NCBI GenBank assembly: GCA_012845835.1
Contig: JABAKD010000006.1
Span: forward strand, 9,150,705 to 9,214,704
Reading direction: 5' to 3'
Length of the DNA stretch: 64,000 nucleotides
DNA from: Undaria pinnatifida
Taxonomy: Eukaryota > Sar > Phaeophyceae > Laminariales > Alariaceae
How positions within the stretch are numbered: position 1 is the first letter of the stretch; each line of letters begins with the position of its first letter. Below, piece after piece: positions 1-12,540 of the stretch. The translations under genes were made by a program, and so were the position numbers. A model generated the notes under the pieces. That model was not told the origin of the DNA. It worked only from the letters and a program-made list of their open reading frames with translations, and did no database searches.

Positions 1-850
1 AATTTTCTGCGTTTCGGTGCATCCACGCCATGCTTCCCCCCTCCCATTCAATCACGCTTGGCTCGGCTTTCTCCCCGTACTCATCGAGTCTCCCGCCATG
101 TTAGCTCGCCACACGGTGTCATTGCCTTGCATGGCACTTCAACGAGATTCTCTCCGTACTACTCGCCGTGCTCGTACGCTATCATCGTGATTCGCAGCAA
201 TATCTCCACGTTATGAACGGACAGCAAAACGGACGTCTCTGTGCGTTAATCTGCGTCGCGGCCATGATGTGGGCAATCGACATTGTTGAGATTGTCCTTT
301 TCGACCACGGGCGGCTACTGCTGGTTTTGGTATTGGCAAGACTCCCTTCTCCCGATTTTACAAAACCACAACCATCCCAAAATACGAAATACCCCCGGAC
401 ACAGACTATTACTAACCACGTGTGCCCAGGGATTAGGATAGGATATATCTACCTACCCCCAATAAACCGAATTAAAAACCAACCGGAGCGCCGTCATCAC
501 AGGACAATTTGAAATGAAAAAAATTTTTTGTTTGACTGTCTCAACATTTTCCAATCGCGTAGGGAAATAAACGCCTCCCGCCCGCCCCCACCTCTGGCTC
601 ACGAAAAAAGAAAAACAGAAGAAAACAAATGAAAACTCTAGCTATTATGAAGACACATTGGACAGCGCTCCCGTTAGTTTTCCGTTCTGACTTTTTCTAA
701 TATGTATGTGCCTTGCAAAAAAGGTTGTCCGGGCGCCTTCGGACTATCCGCCATGATGAGCAAACGAGATATGGTGAAGACGCGGTCGGGATAGTGCATT
801 GCATCAGCCCTCGGCGCTCGACATGATGAGGGGGGTTGATGAGCAGTAAA

Positions 851-1036
851 AATGCTGGGGGAAAACGATATGTTGGGTGACGTTGACCAGTGGGGTTTGG
901 TCCACCGTGCGGACGGAAGGCTACTTCGCCCACGTTCCGATACAAAGGGAATTAATGCTGGGGGTGAGGTGGTGGTGTTTGGTCCACCGTTTAGACGGAA
1001 GGCTACTCTACCGACGTTTACATACGTAGCAAATTC
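851..1036. repeat. Imperfect ~100-bp tandem duplication
   Basis: Two adjacent copies begin with AATGCTGGGG (851 and 954). Both carry TTTGGTCCACCG followed by GACGGAAGGCTACT (about 897 and 979). The offset falls from 103 to 82 bp along the unit, so the copies differ by an internal indel of about 21 bp. Open frames on both strands cross the unit, but none resembles a known protein. Confidence 0.7.
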
Positions 1037-1409
1037 GGCAAAAGTCCGAGTCATTCACGATTCCGGTAGGTGTGTCAGCCACGCACGGCGTTTGCTATGA
1101 TAGTGCACGCAGAAGTGCTCAATTGGTGAGTTGGAACTTACTGTTGTTGTCACTTTCGCGGCTCTGTTTGTACTTAAACTATCTCGTTTTGTTGCAAGTG
1201 TCCAGCAACTACATTTTTGCTTGAGGATTTCGGTGTCGCTGTCGCAAGAAATATCGGCAGACGCCCCTCCTTGCGGTGTGGTTGTCAACGTCGAACACAA
1301 TAATGCTAATGTTTGACATGAAGTTTTATCATTTCTCGTCGGATCGATTGTTTCTCCAGCGACATGTCGACTGCGGAGCGCCATTTACGTCGAGCATTTT
1401 GACCACTTG

Positions 1410-1650
1410 ACGGGAATTGACGAGTATATGATATTAACAGACCGCATGTCGACCGCATAGAAATCCTTATGTAGCGAGCATAGGCACACAATTCGACACG
1501 AATTGACGAGTGCATTAAATTACCAACCGTTGAAGGCCTTCTCTGGCGAGCACAAGAACACAATTCGACTATTCGACAGGGAGAATTGACGAGTGCAAAA
1601 TTCTGCGGAGAGCGCGGTACAGCGTGGGTAAGCACAAGTTAGTTTGACGC
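1410..1650. repeat. Degenerate ~84-bp tandem repeat, about 3 units
   Basis: GAATTGACGAGT recurs at about 1,415, 1,500 and 1,583. Between these, CGAGCAYARGMACACAATTCGAC-like blocks recur at about 1,477 and 1,548. The units are clearly diverged, so this is an old tandem array rather than a recent expansion. Confidence 0.6.
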
Positions 1651-2431
1651 GCATCGACGAATGAACAAAATCAGATTTGCTTGCGATAATAACAAGGCCG
1701 CGTGAGTGGGGAGGGGTTGCCCGGTTACCCCTAATCAAAGCGTCATACAGGGAGGGAGAAAAAGAAACGAAGCCGCTTAGGTGATGAACGAGATGAATCA
1801 CAAAAAAAAACAAAAAAAAAATGAGACGACATGGCCTTGTTTCTGTCTCTGTTCGTATCTCTGTCTTGATTGCATACTCTGACAACGTACAGCATTATTA
1901 TACAAGCTATTATTTGACCTAGTCTATCACAGATCGTTTCGATCAGTCAGTAAGGAGTGGTTTCATCTGAGGACATTGACCGCACCAACCGGCGTTGGAG
2001 TAGCTACGTTGTTGAAGGAATGACCCTTCTCTATCCGTGGATTATTTGCTGCGGCCGCATTATGCTTTATTGCGTTTGATGCGCGCCCATAGTACACTGC
2101 GGGTGTTACAAAGGTGTGTATTTCTCCAAGATGAACTAGCACGAACACTGGGTGCACTGGTTTCGTTCGGTAGAAAGAACGGTTAATTGCGAAGACCGCA
2201 CAACCACATTGTGGTATAGAATAGTCCTATCTATGGCGCAGAGTGCAACTGCTGTCGTTCGCATGCCCGGGTATTCTATTGTATAAGTTCACATTACAAC
2301 ACAATGTACATGATAACAGGCGATATCTCTCATTCTACTGTTATGCTTTGCCACTCGACAACAGCAGCCCCTTACTTAGCGCAACACCTGATAATCACGA
2401 TATGACGCGATAAACTTCATGACGGAAAAAC

Positions 2432-2699
2432 GACGCATGCTAGGTAGCTGGTAGCACTTTTCGTCTGAAACGGTTTCTGAACGACTTGGCTCCCTAACCC
2501 AAAATCGTCGGGAATCAAAAACCCCATTTGTTTTTGCACGATTCTCGTTGTACACCTAGTCCCCGTCATGTTCTTCCGGTAGCAGGTATTTGTTTCTCCA
2601 AAATTTGTTCGTCCAAACCCACTTTTCGGGAGAGGCCTTGAGCTCTCAAATTGAGGAGGGTCAGAGAAAAATGGGTGCGCCTCCATCGTCGCACGCGTC
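2432..2699. mobile_element. MITE-3 copy a
   Basis: Non-coding element of about 268 bp with imperfect terminal inverted repeats. It starts GACGCATGCTAGGTAG and ends CATCGTCGCACGCGTC, which reverse-complements to GACGCGTGCGACGATG. Internal GAGCTCTCAAATTGAGGAGG matches the other copies at 60-64 kb. There is no transposase frame, so it is a non-autonomous DNA transposon derivative. The target duplication is not clear. Confidence 0.65.
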
Positions 2700-4218
2700 C
2701 TACGACTCTTATTATCTTTCATATCATGAACGATTTTGCCGTGCAAATTTGGGTCCTGGGTGCAGCGCTAACGCCGTGGGGTACCACGACCTCTGTATCG
2801 AGTTAGATCTATCCCTCAGTAGTAACCTCCGGTCACACCACAGATTTGCCCTCTGCGTCGAGACTCTTGCCATTGAAGGCGTAAAGAACCAAACGCTGCG
2901 TGTACTGATGTTCGGTAGAAAGAATATTGTATTGAGAAGATAACACAAACAGCAGTGCTACCCGTCCCGGTTATTTTTTTCGTTGCGTAAATGCGTACGA
3001 GGCACATATATACCATCTTGGCGACATCACGCGGGAAACCGCCGAGCCGGGCACATCGCAATCAGAAGACGTCTTCCTCCGCCGTCACATGAAACAAGTA
3101 CCCACCACAGCGAGAGCATTGAAATTTCTCGCATGGTATGCCTTTGGTCCCCAGACGATTGCCGTCCGCCACCTCGTACAGCAGACTGACTTATACCATG
3201 TGTTGTGTGCGTTTTGTTGTCTTCGCGTGAAACCGTTGTTTCTACCCAACGACCTCAGTGTTCCCAGAGTCTCTGCCAATTCTTCATCCTAGAGAGATAC
3301 CATTTCGGTGGTCACAGGCTATGTGATCTCATAATGCAAATTTCATTCTTCTCGCGACGACGTACCGTCATATATATATATACCCCCCCCCCTATTTTCC
3401 CGCTGTTTTCTTCTCTGCTGCTAAAAAAATCTGGCGTGTTAGCTTTCACCCGGTTGCATGATCCCAACATGTTTATCGCGGTCCATTTAATGGCCAACCT
3501 AAACTGATTGCTGCATGCGCATTTGAAACGTGTACGTCTGCCTCGCAAGTTTTAGGCGCGGGTCTCGTTTCCCTCCACTGCTGTAGAAGGCATCGCCGAC
3601 ATACTGGTCATAACCTCAGGACACTCGAAAAGTTCCGCGGTATGCAGATAGGTGGAAATATATGTTTAATGTGGAGAATACACAAACCGAACCTATCAAG
3701 AGATTTGAGGTCAGGAACGGGGGCTAGGCATCGCCCCTAAACTCTCAGATTCGTGGAGCATTCCTTGAAAAGGTTTCCTCCTTGCTCGTGAGCATCTAGC
3801 GTAAGATGGAAAATATTTTACACACTCATTGAAGGACGGTGGTAGTAGACTGTGCGGCTGATAAATAAGACAGAACTCCGGTTACATGCCAGCCATCCAC
3901 GTTGTCGCCTGGTTTTTGTTTTGGTGGAGCACATCCACATTATATGTCATGTAGAGGTTCGTAGTTAGAAATTGTGCTCACATCAGCGGTGAGGCTGACA
4001 CAAAAACCATATAAATCATGAAGTCAAGGTTGATCAAGGTTGTGGTGTCACGAAAACACGATTTTCGGCTGAATACCCAATTCAATCTCGAAGCCTTTCC
4101 TACGCATCGTAGTAGTGTTGGGTTTCGCCATCGTTCAGACGCTTTTAAACCTTGCTCGGAATATTTGCGACGGCTCCGCTATTCTGGCCGTGCAAATATT
4201 AATCGACTCCCCAACACA
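2700..4218. other. Non-genic DNA
   Basis: No gene, RNA or clear repeat recognised. There is a short (TA)n and C-run at 3,372-3,394. Frames open here are short and lack known motifs. Confidence 0.45.
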
Positions 4219-4483
4219 CGACTCGTTCTACGCGTACTCCCCCAACGGTTTCTTTACCGAAATAGATAGGCAGTTTCAAAACCAGCTCCCTCTCGTATCT
4301 CCTCAAAAACACGGTGTCCCTATATACCCCGACGTCGTCGATCGTTGGACCTTTTCCCTCAAAGAAATACACGGATATATATTTTTCATAATTTAATGCT
4401 ATCTTTCCCATGTGTCGAGCAACCATGAAACGTTCGTTGAAGAAAATGTCTGTTTGTTTGGGGGGGGCTATTGTTGTAGATCC
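4219..4483. mobile_element. MITE-4 copy a
   Basis: About 265 bp. The left end reads CGACTCGTTCTACGCGTACT. The right end has a G-run then CTATTGTTGTAGATCC, which reverse-complements to a C-run preceded by an ACAATAG-type terminus. The interior (CAAAACCAGCTCCC, CGTATCTCC, ACGGTGTCC, CCGACGTCGTC) is shared with copies at 24.2 kb and, inverted, 35.4 kb. There is no coding capacity, so this is a non-autonomous inverted-repeat element. Confidence 0.65.
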
Positions 4484-4763
4484 AGGAACACATATATATA
4501 TCCTATGACCCAAGCCCTGCCCGTCGTCGCGTTACACCTACCCACCCCACCCCACCCACCTACTGGCCGAAGTTTGAGCGTGACCAAGTTGTCCTACGTC
4601 TTTGTTTCCCAAGGGCAAACTTGGCGTAATGATCAATCAGCCTTTCCCGGGAGACAACACCAAAAAATTGTTTCCTCCACCAGGGGGAAGAAAAAGGAAG
4701 AACTGTCGTTGTCCACTCCATCTCTCTGCGACTTCGACAGAGCAGTCGCTACTACGACTTGTA

Positions 4764-5011
4764 GAGTCATCCCACGGTAGGGGTTGCACCTTCGGCGGTA
4801 AAAAGTCCCTGGGCGATTGAGTCCCTCATGTGAGGAACTGCCGGTCAATGAAGTAATTTCACGAGTACATTATATTTTTTGGACTAAGGCATAGAAGCTT
4901 GGTCGGGTTGTGCGAACGAATGCCTTCGAAGTCATTTCTAGGGTGAGTTATTGAGTTCCTCATGTGAGGAACTCAGGGACTTTTTGTCGCAACCCTATCG
5001 TGGGATGGCTC
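4764..5011. mobile_element. MITE-1 copy a, TSD TGTA
   Basis: A 248-bp non-coding element with ~24-bp terminal inverted repeats. The left end is GAGTCATCCCACGGTAGGGG and the right end reverse-complements to GAGCCATCCCACGATAGGG. It is flanked by TGTA on both sides (4,760-4,763 and 5,012-5,015), a 4-bp target-site duplication. Inside each end is an inner inverted repeat around TCCTCATGTGAGGA. Two more copies lie at 11.8 and 32.6 kb. The superfamily is unassigned. Confidence 0.85.
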
Positions 5012-5015
5012 TGTA

Positions 5016-6308
5016 CGCAGTGAGTAGTAGTGCGCTTGCCTTGTTGTTGTAGGTTTTCCGTTAATTCGTTCATTTATTAACTGGACATCGCGTCTTTAGA
5101 GGGCCGTGTACTCGGCAGTGGGCACATGCACGCGAGTCCGTGGCGGATTTGTCGGGTCTAACTATTTTCGAAAGAAGGCCCGGCGTTGTTTTCTCAGTAA
5201 GTAGTTTCATGATATTACTATGTCTTTCCGTAGCTTTCTGTTTTTCCCAGGTAAAATATTTTGAGGAGGAACAACACCTCGCCGAATGAGGCGTGAACAG
5301 TGGAGGGGGTTGCCGTATACATATTTTTGGAGCTGACGGGTGGACCAAGCTGCGTAGTCTATATTGTGTCGTCTATAGTACCAAAACCAAATGAAACGAC
5401 GTTTGTCTCAACTATTATTTCGTTCTCGTTTTCGTTTCAATCCCATACTACATGCCGAAGAACACACACACACACATGCCACAATTCATGAAGACACCAA
5501 GACTGCAGTACAGGAAAAAATAGGATTTCGGGAAAGCGCCGGTAACGGCACGTCGACCTACTCAACCGGAATTCTCAAAAACCAAATAGCGCGTTCATGC
5601 ACTGCACACGACACGCACATGCTACGGGGGGAAACACACCCTTTATTTCAGAGATCTGGCTCCTCACGTTACAAAGAGCTCAACTCGTTGTCCAAAACAT
5701 TTTCTGACAAAACATGCTCTGAATGAACTAGCCCGAGTTCACTGGAACGATCGCATGGCGAGGAATACACCACTAGCCCAGGTCCGGGACCGATTGCATG
5801 GCAAAGAACACCCCAACAGAGTATCCAAGACCTTGAAATCTCGATGATTGTGATAAAAGGAGCTCCGTCATCCAGGAAACGCTACATTGTCAAAAAAAAA
5901 TGCTACCGCCGCCGCCGTACCTGGTAGGTAGTAGTAGCACGCGTCGTACCAGGAGCTGGTACATTATACCAGACAGTTTCAGCGTAAGGACGGCAGGCAG
6001 AGCTAGAGTATTTCCCCACTCCTATATATACATGCACTTGGGTTTGTATCTAGTACACGTTCTTTTGCGAAATAAACACTGTAATCGGGTCCTCGGAGTC
6101 GCGTTATTGAACGATTTCAATAGCTGGACAGCGGGCTGTAATTTTCACCCGCGTCCTGCTGTCAGATTCCAAAGAAGAAAAATATTGTCGTTTTGGTGAA
6201 AACTTAGTGATCGTTTATACAAAGATCGACGTCCTTTAACGGCCTGTAAAATCCGTCCAGACATGTCCATCAGTAATGAATGCAGGATTTGGAAAATGAA
6301 GGACGCCA
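5016..6308. other. Non-genic DNA
   Basis: No supported gene. There is a short (CA)n run near 5,461-5,476. Open frames overlap in several phases and none has a recognisable domain. Confidence 0.45.
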
Positions 6309-6405
6309 TCCAGCTGTGAGATCGACCCAAAATGATCAAAAATCCAAACTCAGCTTTGCAAGCTGCTTGTGATACTTCGATCCCACGTGTTACTTGGGTG
6401 TGCAT
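6309..6405 (+). repeat. Repeat B fragment (diverged)
   Basis: Matches the terminal part of compound repeat B: CCAGCTGTGAGATCGA at the start, then TTTGCAAGCTG and GTGATACTTCGATC. It lacks the downstream poly-C/G units seen in long copies. This is an old 5' fragment in the orientation that I call plus. Confidence 0.65.
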
Positions 6406-6464
6406 ACCGAGCGGTATAGTCGGTTTTTCCGGGAGCGAGTAATGAGACGTATGCCCCGGGTATA

Positions 6465-6690
6465 GACCTGGCACATCGTAGACTGACTCTCGATTTAACT
6501 TTTATGTGTTTCTGGTGGAGGCATGGATTGCGTCAACTGTGATATATGCGTGTACCACCTTGGGTTGTTCGTGTTTTTCCCTAGGATATTCCTCAGCTCC
6601 AGAGTGACTGGAGCCTGGCCTGTGACCACGGACTTCTTGTTTATGCGACTTAATGTGAGAACAACAACGACAGCAACAAGCCTTGTAAAA
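6465..6690 (+). mobile_element. AAC-tailed retroposon, copy a
   Basis: About 225 bp, non-coding. It starts GACCTGGCACATCGTAG, has a conserved core (GGAGGCATG, TTCGTGTTTTTCC, CTCCAGAGTGACTGGAGCC, CTGTGACCACGGACTT) and ends with a short AAC-rich tail (about 6,658-6,685). Four other copies (23.7, 25.0, 53.5, 53.7 kb) share the body and always have AAC/GTT repeats at the same end. That fits a retroposed element with a trinucleotide tail. TGGCACATAGTAGG at the head resembles a pol III A box; no B box is clear. Confidence 0.7.
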
Positions 6691-6883
6691 GGATACATTG
6701 TAGTCTACATGGTACTGCCTGCTGTAGACTAGACAAAGTATAGAGCAGCTCTGGGGGTCATAGTCCAACACTGAAACGGCGCTCGAACGTCACTCGTGAT
6801 CTCATAAACGTGATGACTTATCATGTTTTTTTCAAACCGAGATGCATGCATTTTACGACTCAAGAACCAGATAGATTTTGGTC

Positions 6884-6959
6884 GGTAGTAGTGGTGAGTA
6901 GTAGTAGGTGTAGTAGCAGTGGTAGTAGTGGTAGTGGTAGTAGTACAGTAGTAGTAGTG

Positions 6960-7057
<98 letters not shown>

Positions 7058-7108
7058 TTTAGTAGTAGTAGTAGTGGTAGTGGTAGTAGTGGTAGTAGTA
7101 GCAGTAGC

Positions 7109-7139
<31 letters not shown>

Positions 7140-7216
7140 GTAGTAGCGTAGTAGTAGTAGTAGCAGCAGTAATAGTAGTAGTAGTGGTAGTGGTAGTGGT
7201 AGTAGTGGTAGTAGTG

Positions 7217-7265
<49 letters not shown>

Positions 7266-7298
7266 TGGTAGCGGTAGCGGTAGTGGTAGTTGTTGTAT

Positions 7299-7346
<48 letters not shown>

Positions 7347-7348
7347 CA
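6884..7348 (+). repeat. (GTA)n microsatellite, ~465 bp
   Basis: Long, mostly perfect GTA/GTG trinucleotide array with scattered point interruptions (GTG, GCA, TTT). All six frames stay open through much of it, giving poly-Val, poly-Thr and poly-Leu translations that are artefacts of the repeat. There is no recognisable flanking gene. Confidence 0.95.
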
Positions 7349-10231
7349 GAGGCAGTTTCTATTTTCTCGTTTTCATCGATGAAGCCTCTATTCTGTTCTG
7401 CCACAATAACTCATCACTTTGAGCTCACTTATAGGACTTGCCCTGGAACACTCGTTCATGCGACATATTTGAGATACACGTCGGGTGGCTGGAAATGCGT
7501 GCTGCAACAGCTGTAGGTGCACCACCTATGTCCGAGATCGAAAACTTTCGGAGCTTAACCCCCCCCAAAGACTTACTTAGAGTACATAAAAACCGCGACC
7601 GGACGTGAAACATCCCGTGGCCTACGTACACAACGAGACTCATCCTTAAAATAATCAATCTCCGACGTGTTTAGTTTAAGGAGAGAGCCCCAGTATCCAT
7701 GAAAAAATATTTCAACAAACAAATTGCTCTCTCTTTTGTACCACGAGGTTGGCGACATACAGGGACATGTTTCATGACTACGTACACGTAAATGATCTCA
7801 ATCGTCGCCCAAATCCCGAACCATGAGGGAGATAATGAATTGACATCGGGCCGACCACAAGAAAGAAAAATGTAACGCTCCCCGCCACGTGCACGGCACA
7901 GATATAACCCTTAGACGGCAACTCAGGCTACCAGGCATTTATTTCAAGGAGTTGGAATGAGTACCCCGTGATAGCAGCAGCGGTGAATGCTTGTAGTCGA
8001 CATCGGATGGTGGGAAGGAAGGCGAAAGGAGGACTATAGACCACACCAGCTGCTACACAGGCTATCTATCACAAACAACAGAAGATATAAATCAAACCAG
8101 GTACATAGTGTAGTCCATATAGGCTATAGACTGTATATAGACTAGACGTCTAGTCTGGTGTACACATCTGGCTCGGAAAAGACAAGCGCATGGAAAATGC
8201 AACTAGTCCATTGCAACCAGAAAAAACACATCCAAAGAATTGGTATATGCATGTTTTGCAATCATCAACGTTGAAAGCACTCTCGTCGAAACCAAGATAA
8301 ACCATGCCAACAATACATAGTAGGGTGTCAGACAAGCGGCAAGATGTATATAATATGTTGGTACGTACGTGGTATAACGTGGAAAATACCTTTAATTACG
8401 ACGTCCATATCTTGACATTGTTGCTTTGGTCCGCACAGATACTAAGCAGCTGCAATCGTGCTGGTTATATTTTGGTGCCGCCGATAGTCCCTTACGTCAT
8501 GATGAGCAAGAGGCACGAAAGGCCTCGAAAACGCTAGCTGCCGGATTTTCGCTAGACAGACACGCACAGAGCACAAAAAGCAGATGCTCTGAGTCGACCA
8601 AATGCGAGCAAACGGGCTTCTCGCAGAAGGAACCCTTAAACCAAAATACACTCAAAGTCTGCTTTTTTGTTGATCAAGAGAGAGCGAGAGAGAGATTTCC
8701 GTTCGGCTCACCGTGATGTTGCCGATATCCTGAGTATCTACTCCTGCCCCCTGCACCCGCGTGTTTTTCCGGGGATTGCGGTGATGTGGCGGCAGATTCT
8801 CCACAAATTAAAGAACGGCCCGCAAGAGATTGTGCTGCGAGTGACAGCGGGAGGCCGTAGGCGTCTTACAATCGTCGCTACTGTCGGTCGTGATGACAAA
8901 ATATATGTGCACATCATATATAATTATCTCGCCGGATGTTGATGGATCACCAACAGACAGAGAGAGGAGTCCGGGATGTATGCACGTTTCAACCGCTCAA
9001 ACGTACTATTATTATCGCAGATACATTTCTGAGCCATAACTGGTGTATAACCTTTGTGTGAAGTTCTTCGAAACTAGTCATCACGTCGCCTCGGTCGTCT
9101 GCGTAACACCTAGGGATAGCTGTCAGCCCAAAGAATCATGATATAATATGCGATGAGTTATTCAAATTTATAAAGACAGAGACCGGGCAGGGATTCGACG
9201 CACGACACCTACTGAAGTAACGCCTAAAACTGCACGCATTCAATGGTATTGCAACATTTAGGGAAGAACTCCTCACCAGCACTGTAGATTGCACAGGTAA
9301 TATGCGCACGACCTGCACAGATTTAACAGCCCATATGCCATCCATCGTCCCGAGGTTTTGCATCTGTTTCTGGTCAAAACAGAAGTGGTTGCAGCTAAAC
9401 ACGACCTTTTCCGGACAGTGCACAGTGCACAGCAGTGATCCCGAGACAAAGCAAGATTTCACAAAAATAGACAAGTACACCACCCGCATTGGCGCTAACA
9501 TCCCGTGACGCCCCGTAAGTTGTGCGTGGTGGTCAATACCTGGTGTTGCAGATTTTCTATGATGATTTTTGTACGTACAAGAAGGGTAGGAAGGAGGGGA
9601 GCGTGGCGGATCTACACAAGCACGGCATTGGTCAAGGTCCGAACTGCTACCGCCTTGGCGGCTCCTTTATTTGTCTCAGGTGTCTTACATGCATATGTTT
9701 TTGTGGTCAGCCTTAGTATTGAGCGTCACCAACGCTCATATATATGCTAATGATGGGACAGGCACAGAAAACGCTTGAAGGCGGTCAAATCTGAACTCCG
9801 CGTTATAATAGAATGGCTTCCTGAGCTGATTTTGTCCAGCGATCGGTTGGTACAAGCCAAAGAAAGCGACTGCTTTGGAACGATGTCGACGCGTTTTTTC
9901 ATATTATACGTGTGTGTTTTGTGTGTTTCCCGGTCGGCGTGCGCACTCTCTCAACTATCGAGGAAATCAGAGACAAATTTTGCGGAGGGAATGCGTTTCC
10001 TTTCGTGCCGCCGTACTCACCTCGCTTAGAGCTGATTAGATGCACCCATCTGTTTAAGGGAATCTACATCGAGCTATCGTACACAGTTATAATTTTTGAT
10101 GCAAGAGCCACAACGCTGGAGCAAGGCTGAGCTGCACGAAACAGACACACGCCTCGTCTAGTAAGGGTCGTCAGCATCACACCAATAATTCATCAGTTTA
10201 CATTTTTTTACATATCACGTATATATACTTG
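7349..10231. other. Non-genic DNA
   Basis: About 2.9 kb in which I see no supported gene, RNA or repeat family. Frames up to about 120 codons occur on both strands, but none has domain motifs. Around 8,100-8,160 there is an AT-rich stretch with repeated TATAGACT-like words. Confidence 0.4.
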
Positions 10232-10345
10232 CAAAGATGAGTTTCGACGAAATCTTCGATCTCACAGCTGGAGTGTATTTTAATTTTTATAATATATACA
10301 TATATTTCAATTTTTATTATATATATATATAGAAATAAAGATTTT
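10232..10345 (-). repeat. Repeat B terminal fragment plus AT-rich flank
   Basis: TTGCAAAGATGAGTTTCGAC through CACAGCTGGAGTGTATTTT (10,232-10,283) is the terminal piece of compound repeat B in minus orientation. It is followed by the TTTTTATAATATATA-type AT-rich sequence that abuts the same end of most copies. The rest of the element is absent. Confidence 0.75.
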
Positions 10346-11784
10346 AGGCTCTTCAAAATAGATCCTAGGCATTTTTTTCCAAGGTTCTACTCGGCTGGAC
10401 GGTCAAAGACACATATACACTCCTCGAGATCCATCGCGTAGTTTTTCGAGCCTTTCTGGGGCAGCAGTTATTCGTTTCTCGAGGGTGTGGTTTTTTGTTT
10501 TTGGCGCAACAAGTCAGTTTCCAGAAAATTTTCATTTCGGTCAATTATAATAAACTTTGTGAAGATATTTATTCGGCTATAAATAATGAGGTCGTCTCAA
10601 CTGGCAAATTGGACGATCAGACAAACTCTATAAGTCTGGAAAAACGTAAAAATGCGTCAGAAATCTCTCGGAAATCTACCGGGATAATTCTGGTGTCCAT
10701 AATAATAGGTGTTTTTGGTAGTCCCGCCGAGTAAAGCGCGTATGATCAGCCGAAAAATCGGCTCCGAGGGTCCATAATTAGTTTTCCGCAAGAACAATAA
10801 TAGCTGGTCTTGACAGTTTTGTTAGCGCACCTCCATCGTTCAAGCTGATTTGCTCGTGCTTCGTGTTTACACACATGTGTCTGTGTCCGCCTTCCCTCGC
10901 TGATGATGTTGAACGAGACCTCGCTCTCGTGGGACAGAAACGCGGGGACCTATAAAAAATCAATAGCGTTGCTAAACGGTGCTTAATTGTATTCCCAACC
11001 GTTGCGAAATATACGATAAAAAGAAAGCAGAAGCCTAACATCTACCAGGTAACAAGACACGTTCGAGAGCTAGGATGTGACTCCTGTTTCCTTTTGATAT
11101 GCTCTCGTATCGTCCATTTTACGCAACGGCCACATTATCACCTCTTGCCGTCGTCGTGGTCGCCATGCTGTGATCTCCTTTTCCCAAGTTTCTAAACGTG
11201 GACCATATCCAAATAACTTATGTCCATCACGGATGTACGTAAGCCATGCACTACAACATAGAGACTAGTCTAATGCACTACTATTTCGTATTCAAGGATT
11301 CGTATTTCCCGGTAGCGGCAATTACCCAAAATTAATGGGGCTTAAGGTAATAAATATGGAGTATTCTTTAAAAGTAAATTTCGTACCTCTCCTATCCCTG
11401 GGAGAATAACGCCGGCTCATACAATGGAAACCCCGGGATAAGAAAAAAAACGCTGTAAGGCTGTGCAGCAGAGCAGCAGCCCGACAGCAACTAACTGAGA
11501 GCAGCGCCAGACGCGGGACACAAAAGCTTTCTACCGTTGTGATGGAGTGGCATACCGTGGCGTGCAGGAGAGCCGAAATCGTGGATATATCCTTGGAGGG
11601 TCGCAGAGCTCCGACGATTTTATATGTTGATTGATTTGTAAGTTATGGCGGGCAAATTGATGGAAGGGAAATAATTCGACAATTTTATAATCATGCGAGA
11701 TATCACATTCAAGTGGAACTGGCGAACTCGGCGCCAATGCAGCTGGGACGTTGGGGTTTCGTTAAGGCGTCCATGTTTATGTTT
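10346..11784. other. Non-genic DNA
   Basis: No supported gene. The longest open frames (about 80-90 codons) have no known motif. Confidence 0.4.
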
Positions 11785-12053
11785 GGGCCATCCCACCGTA
11801 GAGTAGGGTTGCAGCAGCATCAGTCCCTGAGCTCCTCACATGAGCAACTAAAAATCTCACCCAAAAAATGACTTCTAAGGTATTCGTTCGCACAACCCGA
11901 CCATGCCTCTATGCCTTAGTGCTCAAAAACAATGTACTCGTGAAGTTACTTTATTGACCGACAGTCAGTTCCTCACATACATGAAGAACTCAATCGCCCA
12001 GTGACTTTTTTTCCAGCAGAAACTGCAACCCCTACATACAGTGGGATGACTCG
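11785..12053. mobile_element. MITE-1 copy b, TSD GTTT
   Basis: About 269 bp, in the opposite internal orientation to copy a. The left end is GGGCCATCCCACCGTAGAG and the right end reverse-complements to GAGTCATCCCACTGTATG. It is flanked by GTTT at 11,781-11,784 and 12,054-12,057. The interior matches copy a (GTTCGCACAACCCGACC, CTATGCCTTAG, GTACTCGTGAAGTTACTTTATTGACCG-type block). A 189-codon minus-strand frame that overlaps it is incidental. Confidence 0.85.
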
Positions 12054-12540
12054 TTTACAGTCGCGGATACGGTCGCGTTCGCTACACTTATATACGAAGC
12101 AGCGCACTGCTGTGGCTGCTCGCGTCCTGCTTTGTACTTTGTACCTTAGTATTATTGCTGATTTCCCGCGCAACGTGAAAGTATAGACGATTCGTACATC
12201 AAAGTTCACTATCAGCACTATAGAGTAGTACTGGTTTTCCAACATTCGATGGACGACTGCAGGACAAAACCAACGAGGGCATGAACAAGTGAAAGAGCAA
12301 CTGAAACCGACGAACACAACCCACAGGCATTCGCATTCTGCCCTGCCACTACCACTCTGTGGAGTGAAGATGACGGAAAATGACCCGTGCGCAATGTAGT
12401 GCATGGACCACCCGGGGATAATACTTTTTGTCCCCTCCCCAAGATGACGCTTTTTTCTCTGGAATATGAGAGGAAATAATAGGGGACATTTTTGGGAAAA
12501 AAAGATGAAGAAGGCTGTTTCCCGTAAATTTTCGGGTTCC
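12054..12540. other. Non-genic DNA
   Basis: No supported gene or repeat. The long minus-strand open frame here begins inside MITE-1b and has no recognisable domain. Confidence 0.4.

Larger units (their letters stand above)
1..2431. other. Non-genic DNA with local duplications
   Basis: No recognisable gene. Open frames are short, begin at arbitrary methionines and show no known domain. The only structure I see is the ~100-bp duplication near 0.85-1.04 kb and a degenerate ~84-bp tandem at 1.41-1.65 kb, listed separately. A short spliced exon cannot be excluded by eye. Confidence 0.5.

Noticed and set aside
6810-7516. Long poly-Val, poly-Thr and poly-Leu frames
   Set aside because: They are translations of the (GTA)n array in different phases, with no non-repeat sequence of note.
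9181-9255. tRNA-like segment with GGGATTCGACGCACG
   Set aside because: Only a box-B-like word is present; no box A at the right distance and no cloverleaf stems that I can pair.
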